A stretch of 64,000 nt of DNA from Aurelia coerulea (GCA_039566865.1 CM076944.1:6470501-6534500); one strand, 5' to 3'. Positions 12,120 to 24,437 are shown, counted from the stretch's first letter. Translations and numbers: made by a program. Notes: generated from the letters alone by a model not told the origin.

Positions 12120-14140
12120 CTATGCTCAAATTGCAATGGGGTCCTCGCAAATCGTCATCAATTTTGTAAACAAGTAAAGGCGTGGCCTTTTGTTCATTTC
12201 CTGATTTACAAATTTATTTTATTTTAACAGTCGCTTTTTTAACAGCTGACATAAACGAAAACACCGAGCACACCAAGATTTCAAAATCTCCAGATCAAAT
12301 ATGAGTGTGTATACAGCTCTTTAAACCGGTACCGAAAGTGTACTTTATCTGTCACTGTGTTTAGTTTGCTTGGATACCACAACACCACAACAAAAGGCTT
12401 GTTTAGTTTGGAACATTCGTAGTAAACTCAGTGACAATGAATTCCCGTTAGAAACAACAATCTAGCATCAAGCACACGAGGTATTCTGTCATTGTATGAG
12501 CAAACATAACCTATTGACACTTTCACAATATTATAGCACAGCGCCTCCCCCAAATTGTTTGTAAATGCCCTCTTTTACCTGAAAGTTCCCTCACCTCGGC
12601 ATTTAAAAAATGGATCAACGGATTCTAAAGTAGCTTAGCTATCTCCATAGAGCAATAGGAACGAAAATGGCACATGTGCAGCCTTTTGTGCTTATGTTTA
12701 GACTCGATCGCTATATCTCCGTTCAATTACTTCAAGAGTCGAGAGTAAAAGTGTCCCTTCATTCCTAAAAAGTGGCCATTAAGAGAGTGGTGTGCCGCTA
12801 TATGAGAACTGTTGCCTACGTAGACATTTCTACCTAGCATCCGCAGGTAGTTTTAGCCTTGCATCAAAGCCTTGGTTCTCATTAGGTCGTTGGCAATATC
12901 GATCCAAGAGGCCTATAAGACTGAATGTAAATATTTAAGATATTCTCCTAAATGCCCCTGATGACCCCAACAACTGAATTTGTCCCGTTAACATTGAGGC
13001 TGTTGGAAACGCCATCAAACAGTATGTTCTTGTTACGTATCATTCTTTCCAAATTTGGTCAATCATAGCATGCATGCCAAGTATACTGTAGATGGAGATG
13101 CTTTTGCATGAAATCTCTAAAACATATTTAGCACTTGCTTTTAACAAAAATTACTAAATATGAAACATTTTTGGGAACCTCCTATAGGAAACCTTCCAAG
13201 AATCCGGCTGAGAAGTTTCTTATATGAGGGCATTTTTCTCAAAAAAATCAGCCTGAGGTTTCTTATAGAGTGTTTTCTATTTTGCGGGTTCTTACTGTAT
13301 TTGGGTCCTATGTTTCCTTGTGCGCTTTAACTCGATGACATCACTTCGGTCAACGTACATCTCGTAATATTACTCTGAAAACGTAAGCCATTTAGGCCCT
13401 CTCGCGCAAGAACTTTTACTCACGAGATTCGACAATTTTCAATTCGATTTTTCAACTTATGCCAAGTCTTAGTAATTTTTAGTAATTAGCTTTGTGCCGA
13501 ATGGGATATATTGTGCTTTCAGATGGTATGTATCGAATTGATTCAAATATCATCATTTCCTGAAGAATCTCTAATACATAGGGCTGCATTTTTTGCGTAA
13601 AAGACCCTGTAGTATTGCTCTTTAAGTGTTCTGCTCTTGGTGATTTAGCGCAATTGTTTTTACTTTATCCAAATTGGAAAGATAAGATAATTTCTCATAT
13701 GAATATTGATGACGGATTCGATTCCACATGTACACGCAAGCGAAATGCGAAGATCTTCACTCGATTCAGCCACACAGCAACTGTGAGGCATTCTAAAAAA
13801 ACATCGTTTTCTTTGTTTTTTGTTTTTGTTAAGAAATGTGCGCGATTATCATAGATATGTGTATGTTTACTATGGGATTTATTCCACAGTAACCTTGCAC
13901 AAACGTTTTGTTTTGTTTACGTTAATTTTTAACTTTCGGTTTCCATTTGCCTCGAAACCACAAGAACCGTGGTGAGAGTTCCTTCCCGCGAAAGTTTTTT
14001 CCTTTTAATCGCCGTCAAAAAGAGTCGCGAGGGTAACTTTGAACCGGGACAGCACTAGACCCTTACTGCTTTATTGCCTGTCCACAGGCTAACTAAACCC
14101 ATAATGCACGGAGGTGCGCCGCTGGAGAAGAGAGATTCTT
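12120..14140. other. Intergenic stretch without a recognised gene
   Basis: AT-rich sequence. Apart from the 35-base SINE fragment at 12822, I see no exon-like open frame with splice sites, no paired terminal repeats and no RNA gene. Confidence 0.5.
12822..12856 (-). mobile_element. 3' end fragment of SINE family A
   Basis: TTCTACCTAGCATCCG followed by AGGTAGTTTTAG is the reverse complement of the 3' end of the SINE copies at 5622 and 9868. Only about 35 bases are recognisable, as expected for a 5'-truncated insert. Confidence 0.55.
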
Positions 14141-14147
14141 AGCCTGT

Positions 14148-14392
14148 CGGGGGGGGGGGGGGGATTTTAAATTGATTCCTGTCTAGAACAAACAAATTAG
14201 CAAGAAAACGAGAGAAAAATTGCAGGATTCCAGTCAAATCCTGCAAGAGAAGAGTAATTTGAAAACTGTCCCCCTTGGGGAGCATCATTTGGGAAAATGG
14301 ATACCCCGTTCGGGAGCAAAATTGCTCAAAACGATACCCTGTTCAGCGGCACATATCCGATGCAAAAATAGTTAAGCCCCCCCCCCCCCCTG
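14148..14392. mobile_element. Poly-G/poly-C bounded MITE-like element
   Basis: A run of 15 G at the left end and a run of 13 C followed by TGGG at the right end enclose about 230 bp. That interior contains ATACCCCGTTCGGGAGC and ATACCCTGTTCAGCGGCA. These internal phrases resemble the ACCCTGT repeats inside the G-rich elements at 41756, 43187 and 45343, so this is probably a degraded relative. No target duplication could be fixed. Confidence 0.4.
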
Positions 14393-14462
14393 GGCGAACT
14401 TTGATAGACTCAACTGATTTGTTTTTTAGGCTAGAACTTTGATCACTTTAATATTTTCCATG

Positions 14463-14759
14463 TTAACCATTTATCAATGCTGCTCCAAACCACTGGGAAA
14501 CCAGGAAATAATTGATGCTAAAGATTTGGGTTGGGGCCAGGTTTGATCGAAAACCTACAGCCATCGCCTCTGTATGACATTTGACGACAGTTGTTCCCTG
14601 CAGCCATTCCTTTATCTGATCGAGATCACTATTAAATGTATCATTCAGATCGTTGCGGAGAGACAGTGGGAGATCGTCGATATAAATTAGAAAAAGGAGT
14701 GGACCAAGACATGAACCCTGTGGCACCCCGCAATCAACCCTTTGTACTTGAGGATACAT
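14463..14759 (-). pseudogene. Non-LTR reverse transcriptase fragment with internal deletion
   Basis: The minus strand encodes VDCGVPQGSCLGPLLFLIY followed by IDDLPLSLRN. This is the conserved VPQGS-LGPLLFLIYI-DLP block of LINE reverse transcriptases. The catalytic YADD block that should follow is absent: the frame goes directly to NSDLDQIKEWLQ, which normally lies after it, so an in-frame deletion removed the active site. Nothing else of the element is recognisable on either side. A dead fragment. Confidence 0.75.
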
Positions 14760-14891
14760 AAAAGTAGGATTGGAAATTGCACGAAGTATGTTTCATCAAG
14801 CAACGAAAGCAGTCTTTTAGCTCGTCCTGAAGTCTATTGCACAATTGCACCAGAAGGACAATCCAATCTCTTACGACTGACGAGAATCAGG

Positions 14892-15125
14892 GGCATACCC
14901 AGGGGGGCACTCAGCACTTGCACATACGGAGGGGGGTAAGTCCGATATTTTTGGGTCAGGATGTTGCTGAAAGTGATATTTTCGGGTCTAAATTAGCTGA
15001 AATTATGTCCATCATATTTTCAGGTTGTATTGAAGCTAAACTGATATTTTAGGTTTCCTGAAAATTTTTTCGAACTGACCCCCCTCTTATGCGTATGTGC
15101 TGACTGCCCTCTGAGTAACCTGGGG
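14892..15125. mobile_element. MITE with CCCAGGGG ends, copy 1
   Basis: Left end ACCCAGGGGGGCACTCAGCA and right end CTGACTGCCCTCTGAGTAACC/TGGGG are roughly inverted. Inside each end are GCACATACGGAGGGGGGTAA and CCCCCCTCTTATGCGTATGTGC. The interior holds several spaced copies of TGATATTTT-GGGT. The arrangement recurs at 54232-54592. Confidence 0.5.
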
Positions 15126-15134
15126 GCGGACTGG

Positions 15135-15380
15135 GTGGAACATGTCACGCCAGTCTTTTCTGCGGTTGGTATTTATTTCATCAGCAAAAACGGCGTAAAA
15201 AGGGCTAGGAATACCGTTCAGGGCATGATTCCTTTCCAAGTCTACCCACACTTCAATAAAACTGACCCTGACGCTCCTGACGAGGATAGAATACTGCTAG
15301 TTACAGATTTTGTACCAAATGGTTCTTACAATCTCAACTGGATTTTTAACTTGCCATTGCCACACATCGATCTGACGTAA
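15135..15380 (+). other. Orphan exon-like open frame, unknown
   Basis: An open frame of about 80 codons, including FISKNGVKRARNTVQGMIPF and TDPDAPDEDRILLVTDF, ends in TAA at 15380. Its amino-acid mix looks more protein-like than the translated noise around it. No family is recognised, and no strong acceptor or donor was identified. It begins right after the MITE at 14892-15125. It may be a captured or decayed exon, or chance. Confidence 0.2.
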
Positions 15381-15547
15381 AGACTTTGGGAGATTTAGCC
15401 TCGTGTTCATCGCTATTACGTCACAGCAAATCAGTTTGTTTGCATTGGTCTTGAAAGAGACATTGGCGCTTCAATTGCCTAATTATTGTATTTGCAAATG
15501 GATTCGTTATGTTTGCCATCTAAAATCAACTCCGTGTGGACTAGACC

Positions 15548-15815
15548 TACTTCTCAAGGTGGTGTGAAGGGTGAGGCAAATCCCTCTAAAATCTCGTACA
15601 ATTTCGTAAAAAATCCTAACTTAAATTCAGAAACCTCAGAAATTCTGCACAAATCTTGAAAATCTCAAAATTCTTCACGAAATCCCAAAAAGTCCTAAAA
15701 ATCTTTGGAAATCTCAGAAAGTGTCAAAAAATCTTGCTGAGAAATCTGGAAGTTATGAAAATTCCAAAATCTCGCACGCTATTTTTGAAGTGATTTGCCC
15801 CTCAGTGTGAAGTGT
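15548..15815. repeat. AAATCTCAAAA-type minisatellite between short inverted ends
   Basis: Irregular repeats of about 20-25 bp built on AAATCTCAGAAA / AAATCCCAAAAAG fill the block. It starts with GTGAGGCAAATC and ends with GATTTGCCCCTC, a weak inverted pair, so the array may sit within a small transposon. Confidence 0.45.
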
Positions 15816-16738
15816 TTCAATATCAAAAATTGAGTTGAAGCCCTATTTGAACAAATGGTTTGCAATTTTGCGAATTGGTTGCGTAGTTTTTGCAATCGTA
15901 GATAAATCTTTTTTACAGGCATTACTTCCTGAATGAAGATCATGAGCCATTAGGCGTGTTGGGCATAACCCGTCCTTTTGCAAGTCATTTTCCTTACCTA
16001 TTTTACTTACCACGCGAGAAAAACAAGATGTTACATGAAAATGTTCGATCTTTCGTAGATCTTCTTCAGTCACCATGAACCGTTCTATTAATAACTAAAA
16101 CGTTAAAGGGAATCTAAGCATATATAAGCCTTTGTTAAAAATAGCCGTGCGAAGACAATAGGCTCGTTCTATGAACTATCGGATTAAGAGTAGACTTATG
16201 ACGATGAGTCCCTTGTATCCCTACGGCAAACCTTGCTCAACAGGGACTCACAAAGAAACAGTTAAAAAGCTGACCCTTTTCTTCTGCATTCGATCGATCG
16301 AATCTGGATCGACGATCGTAGGACCATTGTTGTTTGTTTCTTCACAGCGGTTTGGATCACGTGATCGGAAGCAATCTCATATCAGAAAGTGACATTTGAT
16401 CAGCAGAGCACAATGATCTCGATGCTACGAGGAGGCTCGAAGAACTCTAATTGGAGTTCACCAAGGCTCCTCGAATTTTTATTTCAGCTTCAAAGCGACA
16501 TTTTCTCCTGTAGACAGTCAGAGTTCGGTCCACTCGGAAAAAAATTCCACTAGCTGGAAATAATCCTTAAAATGAATGAACGGAACTAAATATGACATAG
16601 AAAACTGCTACGCACGGTATTGTTTCTCTAGCTAAACAATATGCCTGCACGTATGGACATAATCAAATACAGTAGGTTAATAACAGAATACCCAGACCCC
16701 TTCCGCGCATGGCTTTATCTCCGTTGATTTTCTCTAAA

Positions 16739-16885
16739 GGCTAATTTCCAGTCAGTTGAATTCTCCGGGCGGACGGAATTTCAATTGTTTACAGGTGGAA
16801 TAAATGTCGTTTTTAAGCTGAATATATACTTTTTGATTCTTTAGATTCCGCCCCCTCGGAAAATTCCACTGACTGGAAATTCGCC
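16739..16885. mobile_element. 147-bp MITE, GGCGAATTTCCAGTCAGTGG family, copy 1
   Basis: Left arm GGCTAATTTCCAGTCAGTTG and right arm CCACTGACTGGAAATTCGCC are inverted over about 45 bp. The arms include GGGCGGACGGAATTTC opposite ATTCCGCCCCCTCGG. A related right end lies at 16540-16569. TTAA-like bases adjoin the ends but the duplication is not exact. Confidence 0.65.
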
Positions 16886-16999
16886 TTAACAGAGGAAAAA
16901 ATTGTGGATGCGACTTCAAGTATTTCCAATCTTCACAACCTGGTGCGAATTTGACTGCAATGTGAAATTTTCACTACAGATTGTTTAAACTTTGACAAA

Positions 17000-18440
17000 T
17001 AGATATCAACTTCATATTACCAAGGTTAGATAAACACTGATAGGTAAATAATTGATCGTACGATGAAAGCAAATTGCATCTTCGACCAAATGCGATATGT
17101 TAGGAAAGTCGTTCCGCAGAAGCAAAACTTCTCACAACATCTTGACTTTGGGTTTTCCATGGCAACACGATTTAGAAGTCACATTGTGAATAAAGAAAGG
17201 CATAGTGATCAAGTTTTTGGCATCAGAGTTTAAGTCATCCGTCTATCTAAATACTTGCACTTCAACATATGTTTATGAGAGAACGTCGCCATTTCGTAAA
17301 CTTTTAATGCAAAATAAATCATTTAAAGTAAACAACAACAAAGCAACAGATAACAGATGCTTCTTCCTAATTTGATTATGTTATTTACTGTTTTTTTCAC
17401 CTGTTTTCCAGATGTTAGCCTATCTTGCTAAGTTGATGCTTGTTTTTCCTTTCTCCTCAGGCAAAGCCTTTAGGAGCACATTTTTATTTTGGAAGCAACA
17501 GTACGCATTTAAGAAAAGATATTTTCCAATACTGCAAATAGCTACTCTGGATAAACAATCGGCTAACGTTTGTTTTTACACCCATTTCAAATCAAATGAC
17601 CAATCTCTTGATAAGGGAGCATGAAAAATTTTCCCGTTACTTTTTGGGAGCACGAAAATATCAAGGGAAATTTTATGGGGTGCACAACAATTGTGCTTGA
17701 AAAATATCTACATGCAATCAACATTTAAAATCAACAGACATCTAGAAATGATGAATCATTTGACTGGTATGAAAACTGCCTGGGATAAATTGGTATGTGC
17801 ACAGATATATTTTGTACTTCCTCGAAGAGTTCTGGATGAGGTACCAAACCATTTAATCGAAAGGTGATTGGGTATAGCAACTTTTTTCTATATTCAAGAC
17901 GGGGTATGAAATGATCTCTAATTTTGTGAAGTTATCCTCTGCCCTGGTACCCAGAATTGAAAATGACCGCTCCCTAAAACAGGTTTTGAATTCTTTAACA
18001 TATTACAACTTGTGCCAATGTGCTATCAAAAAAGTAGTATAGTACTAAAACTTCCCAAGATAGGAGTAAGGTCACACAACTCGAAATGGGTAAAAAATCC
18101 TCAGCTGACCTGGCCTACTTCCACTAGGCGCAAATGATACCATGCGCTATATTACTATTGTTCTACAACAAAGAATCTCGCTCTTTGATTGACGTTACCT
18201 TAGAGTTAGCCAATCAAATCGGATTAAAATACAGCGCAGGCGATTTTCCATTTTGTGGAAATCCCGCTTGATATTACATACTAAAGTATTTCATATAATA
18301 ATGTCTGAAAGGCATATTTGCACTGTTGTGAAATTCGTCTTCATTTATACAATCCTAGATTTTAACGATAATTGATCACTGAAAAGGATAGGCAATTTTA
18401 AACGCCCAGACTCCTTGTAAGGCAGTTTCAAAGGGGATCT
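17000..18440. other. Intergenic stretch without a recognised gene
   Basis: AT-rich, with no splice-bounded frame or paired inverted ends that I can support. The only local match seen is a CCTGGTACCCAG phrase at about 17944, similar to the arms of the 39-bp hairpin at 42634. Confidence 0.45.
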
Positions 18441-18452
18441 AAGCACATATAA

Positions 18453-18773
18453 TGCAGCTATCATTTTATTGCCCCGATCCCCCACTCCGGGATAGGCGGG
18501 GCCGATGCGGGGCTATTCGCCTCCTGTTCACTGACAAATTTTGCCCCGGGGAGCGGGGACACCCGGGGCGATGCGCTTCTCGTTAAGAGCTTGAGCATAA
18601 GAAGGCGGGGCTTTAACCGGGGACAAACGCGAGCTATCGCCTCCTAAGCGCACAAGAATGTTGCCCCGGTAGGCGGGGACATCGCTCACTTTTACAAGAG
18701 AAATACGCGAATGACCCCGCATCCGCCCCACCTTTCCCGGGGTGGGGGTCGGGGCAATGAAATGATAGCTGCA
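18453..18773. mobile_element. GC-rich MITE with TAA target duplication (PIF/Harbinger-like)
   Basis: TGCAGCTATCATTTTATTGC at 18453 is mirrored by GCAATGAAATGATAGCTGCA ending at 18773, the arms being about 38 bp with a few differences. TAA flanks both sides (18450-18452, 18774-18776). The surrounding repeat at about 16110 reads through the same site without the insertion (CATATATAAGCC), supporting a 3-bp TAA duplication as in PIF/Harbinger elements. The interior has repeated GCCCCGG-GGCGGGGAC blocks and is far more GC-rich than its surroundings. Confidence 0.65.
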
Positions 18774-19185
18774 TAAGCCTTTGATAAAATTAGCCCATAT
18801 TCGGGTAACTGAGCTACATCAACAAGAAATACTGATCTGATTGACTAGAGTTCAACTGCAAGTGGCTTGAGCCACTTTTCTATGCGTTCATTCCCTTTCT
18901 CTATCTAACATAGTATGACCTGTGTACTGTTCAATTCTGTATCCATGCTGACACAGGTAAACCAGCTTTATCTAAACCAGGTTAAATTTCAACCAATCAA
19001 ATGCATTCAATTTGTTGGATTGACCAATAAGAACAAAATATTCCATCACCCAGTTTATGCATTTTTAACACCTGCAAGTAAAACCAGCTTGAATTAAAGG
19101 CACACTGTCTTGACTTTGATTGTACTTTGCTTCGAGAATTAAGTGAGTCAGATCGTTATCATCTTCATGAATTTCGCTGTACAGC

Positions 19186-19776
19186 AAGAAGAGCAGATTT
19201 GGTAATACAATAGCAACAGTTGCGGTTGATTGACACCTTAATTCAAAGCGACTACCGAATGCAGACAAGGGAAATTCTCTCAACTAATAATTCAAAACAA
19301 ACAAAGCCGCAAAGGTTTCCTTAAATCTAGTAGGGCAAACTATCGCCGTGTGCAAGCGAAAGCTGGTTTTAAGAGAAGTTATGTGCTCATAACGAAAGAA
19401 GAAGGGTAAACCTAAAGTTCTATCTGGCGGATTTTGTTGATTTGATTCAGGAGCTGTTTTGTAATCGTTTCATTTGAGCTCTAACTAAGTGAGAATTACA
19501 ATGCCTTCTGTTCGGCTCTTGAATCAAAATCCGCCAGAAATAACTGTTAGATTCACCTTTTTTCTTTCGTCATAAGCACGTAACTTCTCATAAAAACCAC
19601 GTTTCGCTTGCACAAGGTGAGAGTTTGCTCTGCTAGTTTTGGGGAAACTTTTGCGGCTTTGTCTGTTTAGAATTACTGGTTGAGAGAATTCCTTTGTCTG
19701 CATTCGCGAATCGCTTTGAATTGAGGTGTCAATCAAACGCAACTGTTGCTATTGTATTATAAAATCTGCTCTTGTT
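19186..19776. mobile_element. Mutator-like foldback element, copy A, 9-bp duplication
   Basis: AAGAAGAGCAGATTT at the left is mirrored by AAATCTGCTCTTGTT at the right. CTGTACAGC (9 bp) flanks both ends exactly (19177-19185 and 19777-19785). The two halves are inverted copies for most of the 591 bp, so the whole unit would fold back. Exact 9-bp duplications with long inverted arms are characteristic of Mutator-like elements (MULEs). No transposase is present. Its right flank was the target of copy B. Confidence 0.82.
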
Positions 19777-19787
19777 CTGTACAGCTT

Positions 19788-20405
19788 AAAAAAGGACAGA
19801 TAATGTTACAATAGAACTCGCTACTTTTCATTGACACCTATATACAAAGCAATTTGTGATTGCAGACAAAGGGAATTCCATGCTCGGTTGGTTAAGACGT
19901 AAACAAAAACAAAGCAAGCCGCAAAAATTGCCCTGAAACTCGGGTCGCTAGCGCGCTCGTTGTGCATTTCAGAAATGGTTTTTAAGAGCAAATATTAGCA
20001 CATATCGAAAGAAGAAGGATATATCTAAACTTCTGCCTCGGGCATTTTATTTATTTTGTGTAGAAGCCAATTGGGAGGGGATTCAGTTCTCGTACTTTTT
20101 AGGTGAAATTAAAACACTTACTGCTCAGCTTCTGTACGAAAAAAATAAAATACCCGACGCAGAAATTTAGATATATCTTTCTTCTTTCGATATGTGCTAA
20201 TATTTGCTCTTTATAACCATTTCTGGGACGCACAGCGACCGAGCTAGCGACCCGGGTTTCAGGGAATTTTTGCGGCTTGCGTTGATTTTGTTTATAAGTT
20301 GACTGACCAGGCATTGAATTCCCTTTGTCTGCAATCACAAATTGCTTTGTATTTAGGTGTCAATAAAAAGTAGCGAGTCCTATTGTAACATTATCTGTCC
20401 TTGTT
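19788..20405. mobile_element. Mutator-like foldback element, copy B, 9-bp duplication
   Basis: Ends are AAAAAAGGACAGATAATG (left) and CATTATCTGTCCTTGTT (inverted, right). GTACAGCTT flanks both ends exactly (19779-19787 and 20406-20414). Arms of about 260 bp surround a spacer of about 70 bp. Very similar to the arms of the gene-bearing copy at 47087-49843, so it is a non-autonomous form of the same subfamily. It inserted two bases into the right-hand target duplication of copy A. Confidence 0.85.
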
Positions 20406-20801
20406 GTACAGCTTGATTAATGAAGCTTGCCACATTCTATTCTTCTTTATTGTCATATTTACCCAATCAGCGTCACGACGGTGTGCCTTTAAAGGAAATC
20501 TATGCACATCTGAGCACATAGAAGTTTTCGAGAAAAATAGCCGTGCAAAGACAATTGGTCGTGATACGTGGCGAACCATGTTTGGATAACTGGTCTAAGT
20601 CAACATGAAATAGTGATATGTAATAGGCTAGAAATTGACCGCAACTGGCTTGAGTCACTTTTATATGCTTACATTCCCTTTCAACCAGGTTATCGAATGG
20701 GATCTTCTGATTGGTCACTCCAACAAATCGAATACATTTAAGGCTTTCTCCGTAAGGCTTTCTCCGTAAGACGTAAGGCTTTCTCCTCCGACAACCACTA
20801 T

Positions 20802-21014
20802 TACTCATGCATATCTCGATATTCATCGAAATTTTCCGAATGTCTGGCCTGGCGTCTATTTTGGGACAAACTTTGAGTTAATTTTAAATAGCCGCAGGGT
20901 TTTTTGAAATTCCATGCTCCCTGTGGCATCGTTGTGTAATCGTATGTGATGGTGTGTATGTAGGTTGTATTTGTAGTTTAGATATATTGTAAATATTATG
21001 AGCATATAAAAAAA
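20802..21014 (+). mobile_element. Retroelement-like repeat with A-rich tail, copy 1
   Basis: About 213 bp from TATTACTCATGCATATCTCG to GAGCATATAAAAAAAG is almost identical to 24222-24437. A fixed A-rich end and a shared start suggest a retrotransposed sequence (SINE or truncated LINE 3' end). No pol III boxes or coding region were seen. Confidence 0.6.
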
Positions 21015-21189
21015 GAAAACAAAATTCGAATACCTTTGATTGGTTCAAATTTAATCTGGTTTAGATAAAGTTGGTCAAACCATGTGCAATAATACCCTTT
21101 TCACACTGACACAGTTAAACCAGCTTTATTTAAACCAGGTTAAATTTCAACCAATCAAATGCATTTGACTTGTTGGTTTGACCAATTGA

Positions 21190-23700
21190 CCAAACATTTT
21201 TCCTTCGCTATCCCCCTTGTTCCCCTGTGATAAACAGTCCACTCCGAAGCATCATGCGCAGTCAATCAAGGTGGCGAGACAACACATTGGACAAGAATTG
21301 ACACACAAAAAAACACGTTCGGTCGGCGAGTATTTTATGTGTTTCTTATTGCCCATGGTTTCCCAATTTTGAATGCGGTATAAATGCAAATCTTGAGATT
21401 TTTCAATATAATCATATTATATTGAAACCAGTAATTAGTATTGGCACACGTACCAGTAATTTTCTTATCCAGCACCATATGCTTGTGGTTGCAAAGACTT
21501 GTGATCCGTACCACTACTAATGATGCTCGAGTAACACACAGCCGACATCGACTATAGGCACATGTCATGTCAATGCTATAGGCATGGTGTAGGGACGTAT
21601 AAGGGTGTCGAAAATCGAACCATTTTCTGGACTCTGTGTCGTTGATCCCCTTTTTAAATATGGATCGAGTATTCTTTAATAAAACGACAATGTACTGAGA
21701 AATTGATAAAACACAAAACAATGATTAAACATTATTATCAAACATTGTTATCCCCGTTTTAACCCTATCTCACCCGGGCCTTTTGAAGAGATCAATACCT
21801 GGATTCCAACCCCCTCTTTTTCTTCGCTGTTAGTAGCTAAAACCTTTAAACTTGGTAAATAGATGGACTTTGATGCAAAGAATCAAAATCACATGATTAA
21901 ATCAAATTATCTTTATCGTTCTTGTTGCTATGACAACAAGAAGATACTAAGGTTATGATTATCATGATTATTACCAACATGATTGAAACGATGAAATGAA
22001 GCATTAAATTGAATTTTTTTGTTTCAAATTGAGTTGGATATGATCAAATTCATGCGTAGGCATAATTTGGCATATATTTCAGATTAATATCTGCAACAAT
22101 TATAAAAAGTATATAAATTTTGTTGACTACACAGTAAAACATTGGTTGCCATGGTTACGGTGCTATATTTAGCATCTTGAAATTTTCATCATTTGATACA
22201 GTATAGAAATAAAGTCAAAGGAGCCGAATCTTGGCATCCTGCTTTGCATCTTTTAGCATTTGGCGAATGAAAGTTTGTCAGGGGGAGGGGGGATGGAATC
22301 TCTTTACCAAGTCTTTTGTCAGTAGATGTGAAAGAGGCACCAATCGCGAGCTTGAAGGCCAAAATCGACAGCGTATACAAAGGAATGCGAAACGTTTTCG
22401 GATGTATCCGTTTTTGGCGTCCACACTGAAAATTGATCGGTTGGAGAACGCATCGTTTTCAAACTTTCCGTTTTCTCTCTTTTCTTGTTCTTTATTTTCC
22501 CCCTCGTTCTTTCCTCCTTCTCCATTAAAGTGGACTGAGACTTGTAGCAAGTCGTACGGTAGACAGTAGAAAATTGTTTGAGTTAGGTATACTTTGATTT
22601 TATCGTACGGGAAGGAACGGAAAGATTGATGGTTGAAATCAAAGAACATCGAGAGATCTCAGTTACATCCTTGTTTGAAGATTTTCAGAATACGTCGGCT
22701 AATTAGCTACAGGCGATACAGGTGTGGATGAATCATTGATAAAACTATGATAGTGATCCCGAGGACAGCTGGTCATGGACTTATACAACTGGGCATACAT
22801 TCCAAATCTTTAAAGGACAAGTCCGGGCTTGGTATGATTAATGCTAGAAAAGTAACTTACCTACTGCTGCTGCAAATTCTTAACCTTTGCCCACTTTTTC
22901 AGGATCGTAACAGTTTCAAATTAAATAAAGATTCCGATATTTTAGGCCAGATCATGTTGCTGTGTCGCTATTTCCTTGCAGGAGCACACAATAACGAGGT
23001 TGGAAACGATTAAGAGGCGAGAAGAGGCGAAAAAACAATAGGACATCCTCGTTTTTATTGAAAATGACATCAGAACATACAGATTCTTTGCGCTTTCATG
23101 ACGTCATTTCGCTCGTGTCCCTTATTTGAATACGCAATTTCGCAAGGGAAAAGACGAAAAAATGGTAAGAAAAAGTACGACACACCATTCATAACGGTAT
23201 AATATGCTATTTTATCATCAATCATACCAACCTCGGACTGGTTGATGAAAGATTCTGTGACCTATTTCCTTGAATTCAATAGCTTGAAAGAAATCTTAGC
23301 TAGTTTTTTTCCTATGATTCTGCCATTACTTTTCAGAACTTTAATCTTTTCAGAATTAGAGGATATTTCTTCTTTCGAAGAATTCTATGAAAATTTTGAA
23401 AAACTTAAAACCATCGTAATTTCTAACTTTATTGAGAAAACATAGAAACAAAAATTTTCAAGAAAATCATAATTATAGCTTTCTACAATACGGTATCAAG
23501 CAAGTCTCTCACTATTCTTGTTTATGATTTAGAAATTTGATGACGCCACAGCCTCAAACGAGTGGAAATTTAAAATACCCTGTCATTTCGAAAAATATTG
23601 AAGATTTCTGAAAAGTCTAACAATAAAAAGTAGCAAAGGTTTTTTTGAAGCTATTCACTTCAAAGAATTGGGTCATGGAATTTTACACCAACCTCTTTAA
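21190..23700. other. Intergenic stretch without a recognised gene
   Basis: AT-rich with several open frames on both strands. The frames at 22231-22649 overlap in opposite directions over a purine/pyrimidine-biased block (CTTTCCGTTTTCTCTCTTTT) and look like composition effects. No splice-supported exon or RNA gene seen. Confidence 0.45.
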
Positions 23701-23715
23701 AGATTTCGAGCCTAT

Positions 23716-23921
23716 GCTATGTTCTTCGCGAGATTGTTGGGGAGGCGAGATATACGCTTCACCCGAGGAGACCCATGCTTCCCCCGTGCAGTTTGTTGAA
23801 TGTCATTCGCGGTAGCATTTTCGGGTTGAAGCTCTGACGAGCGCATGCGCTTGAACCCACTGCACGGGGGAACACATCTCGGACAAATCGATCTCGTCTC
23901 CCCAGCAAGAGAACTTCGTAG
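23716..23921. repeat. 206-bp hairpin-forming inverted repeat (MITE-like)
   Basis: Two nested inverted pairs share one centre. The outer pair is GTTCTTCGCGAGAT / ATCTCG...GAGAACTTCG with TTGGGGAGGCGAGAT opposite ATCTCGTCTCCCCAGC. The inner pair is TTCCCCCGTGCAGT / ACTGCACGGGGGAA. No target duplication was identified. Confidence 0.5.
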
Positions 23922-24221
23922 GCCTACCTGTTCACCCAATAGAAAATGAAATAATGGATAGTTTAGACACTGCTGGTGTGCTTCTATGGAGGAGTGCTGC
24001 AGCTAATATGTACCTGTGGAGGAATAATTTATATAGTTGTGCGGAAGAGATGACACTCAATCTCTTACATTAGCTCCTCCGTAGTGGTAAATAATACTTT
24101 CCTCCGCAAAAGCACAATTGTGGCATCTATCCACCCATCGTGAAACTTTTAAAAATCTCCTAAATTGAGTTTGTCACAGATCTTTCCTTTCCTTTTTGTG
24201 TATAAGTATCAAAATCACTAT

Positions 24222-24437
24222 TACTCATGCATATCTCGATATTCATCGAAATTCTCCTGAATGTCTGGCCTGGCGTCTATTTTGGGACAAACTTTGAGTT
24301 AATTTTAAATGGCTGCAGGGTTGTTGTGAAATTCCATGCTCCCTGTGGCACATCGTTGTGTAATCGTATGTGATTGTGTGTATGTAGGTTGTATTTGTAG
24401 TTTAGATATATTGTAAATATTATGAGCATATAAAAAA
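24222..24437 (+). mobile_element. Retroelement-like repeat with A-rich tail, copy 2
   Basis: Second copy of the repeat at 20802-21014, with only a few differences (for example GGCTGCAGGG for AGCCGCAGGG) and a longer A run. Such high similarity implies recent activity. Confidence 0.6.

Noticed and set aside
22231..22649. Overlapping open frames on both strands
   Set aside because: They mirror each other over a purine/pyrimidine-biased block, with peptide composition dominated by K/E or S/F runs; a composition effect.
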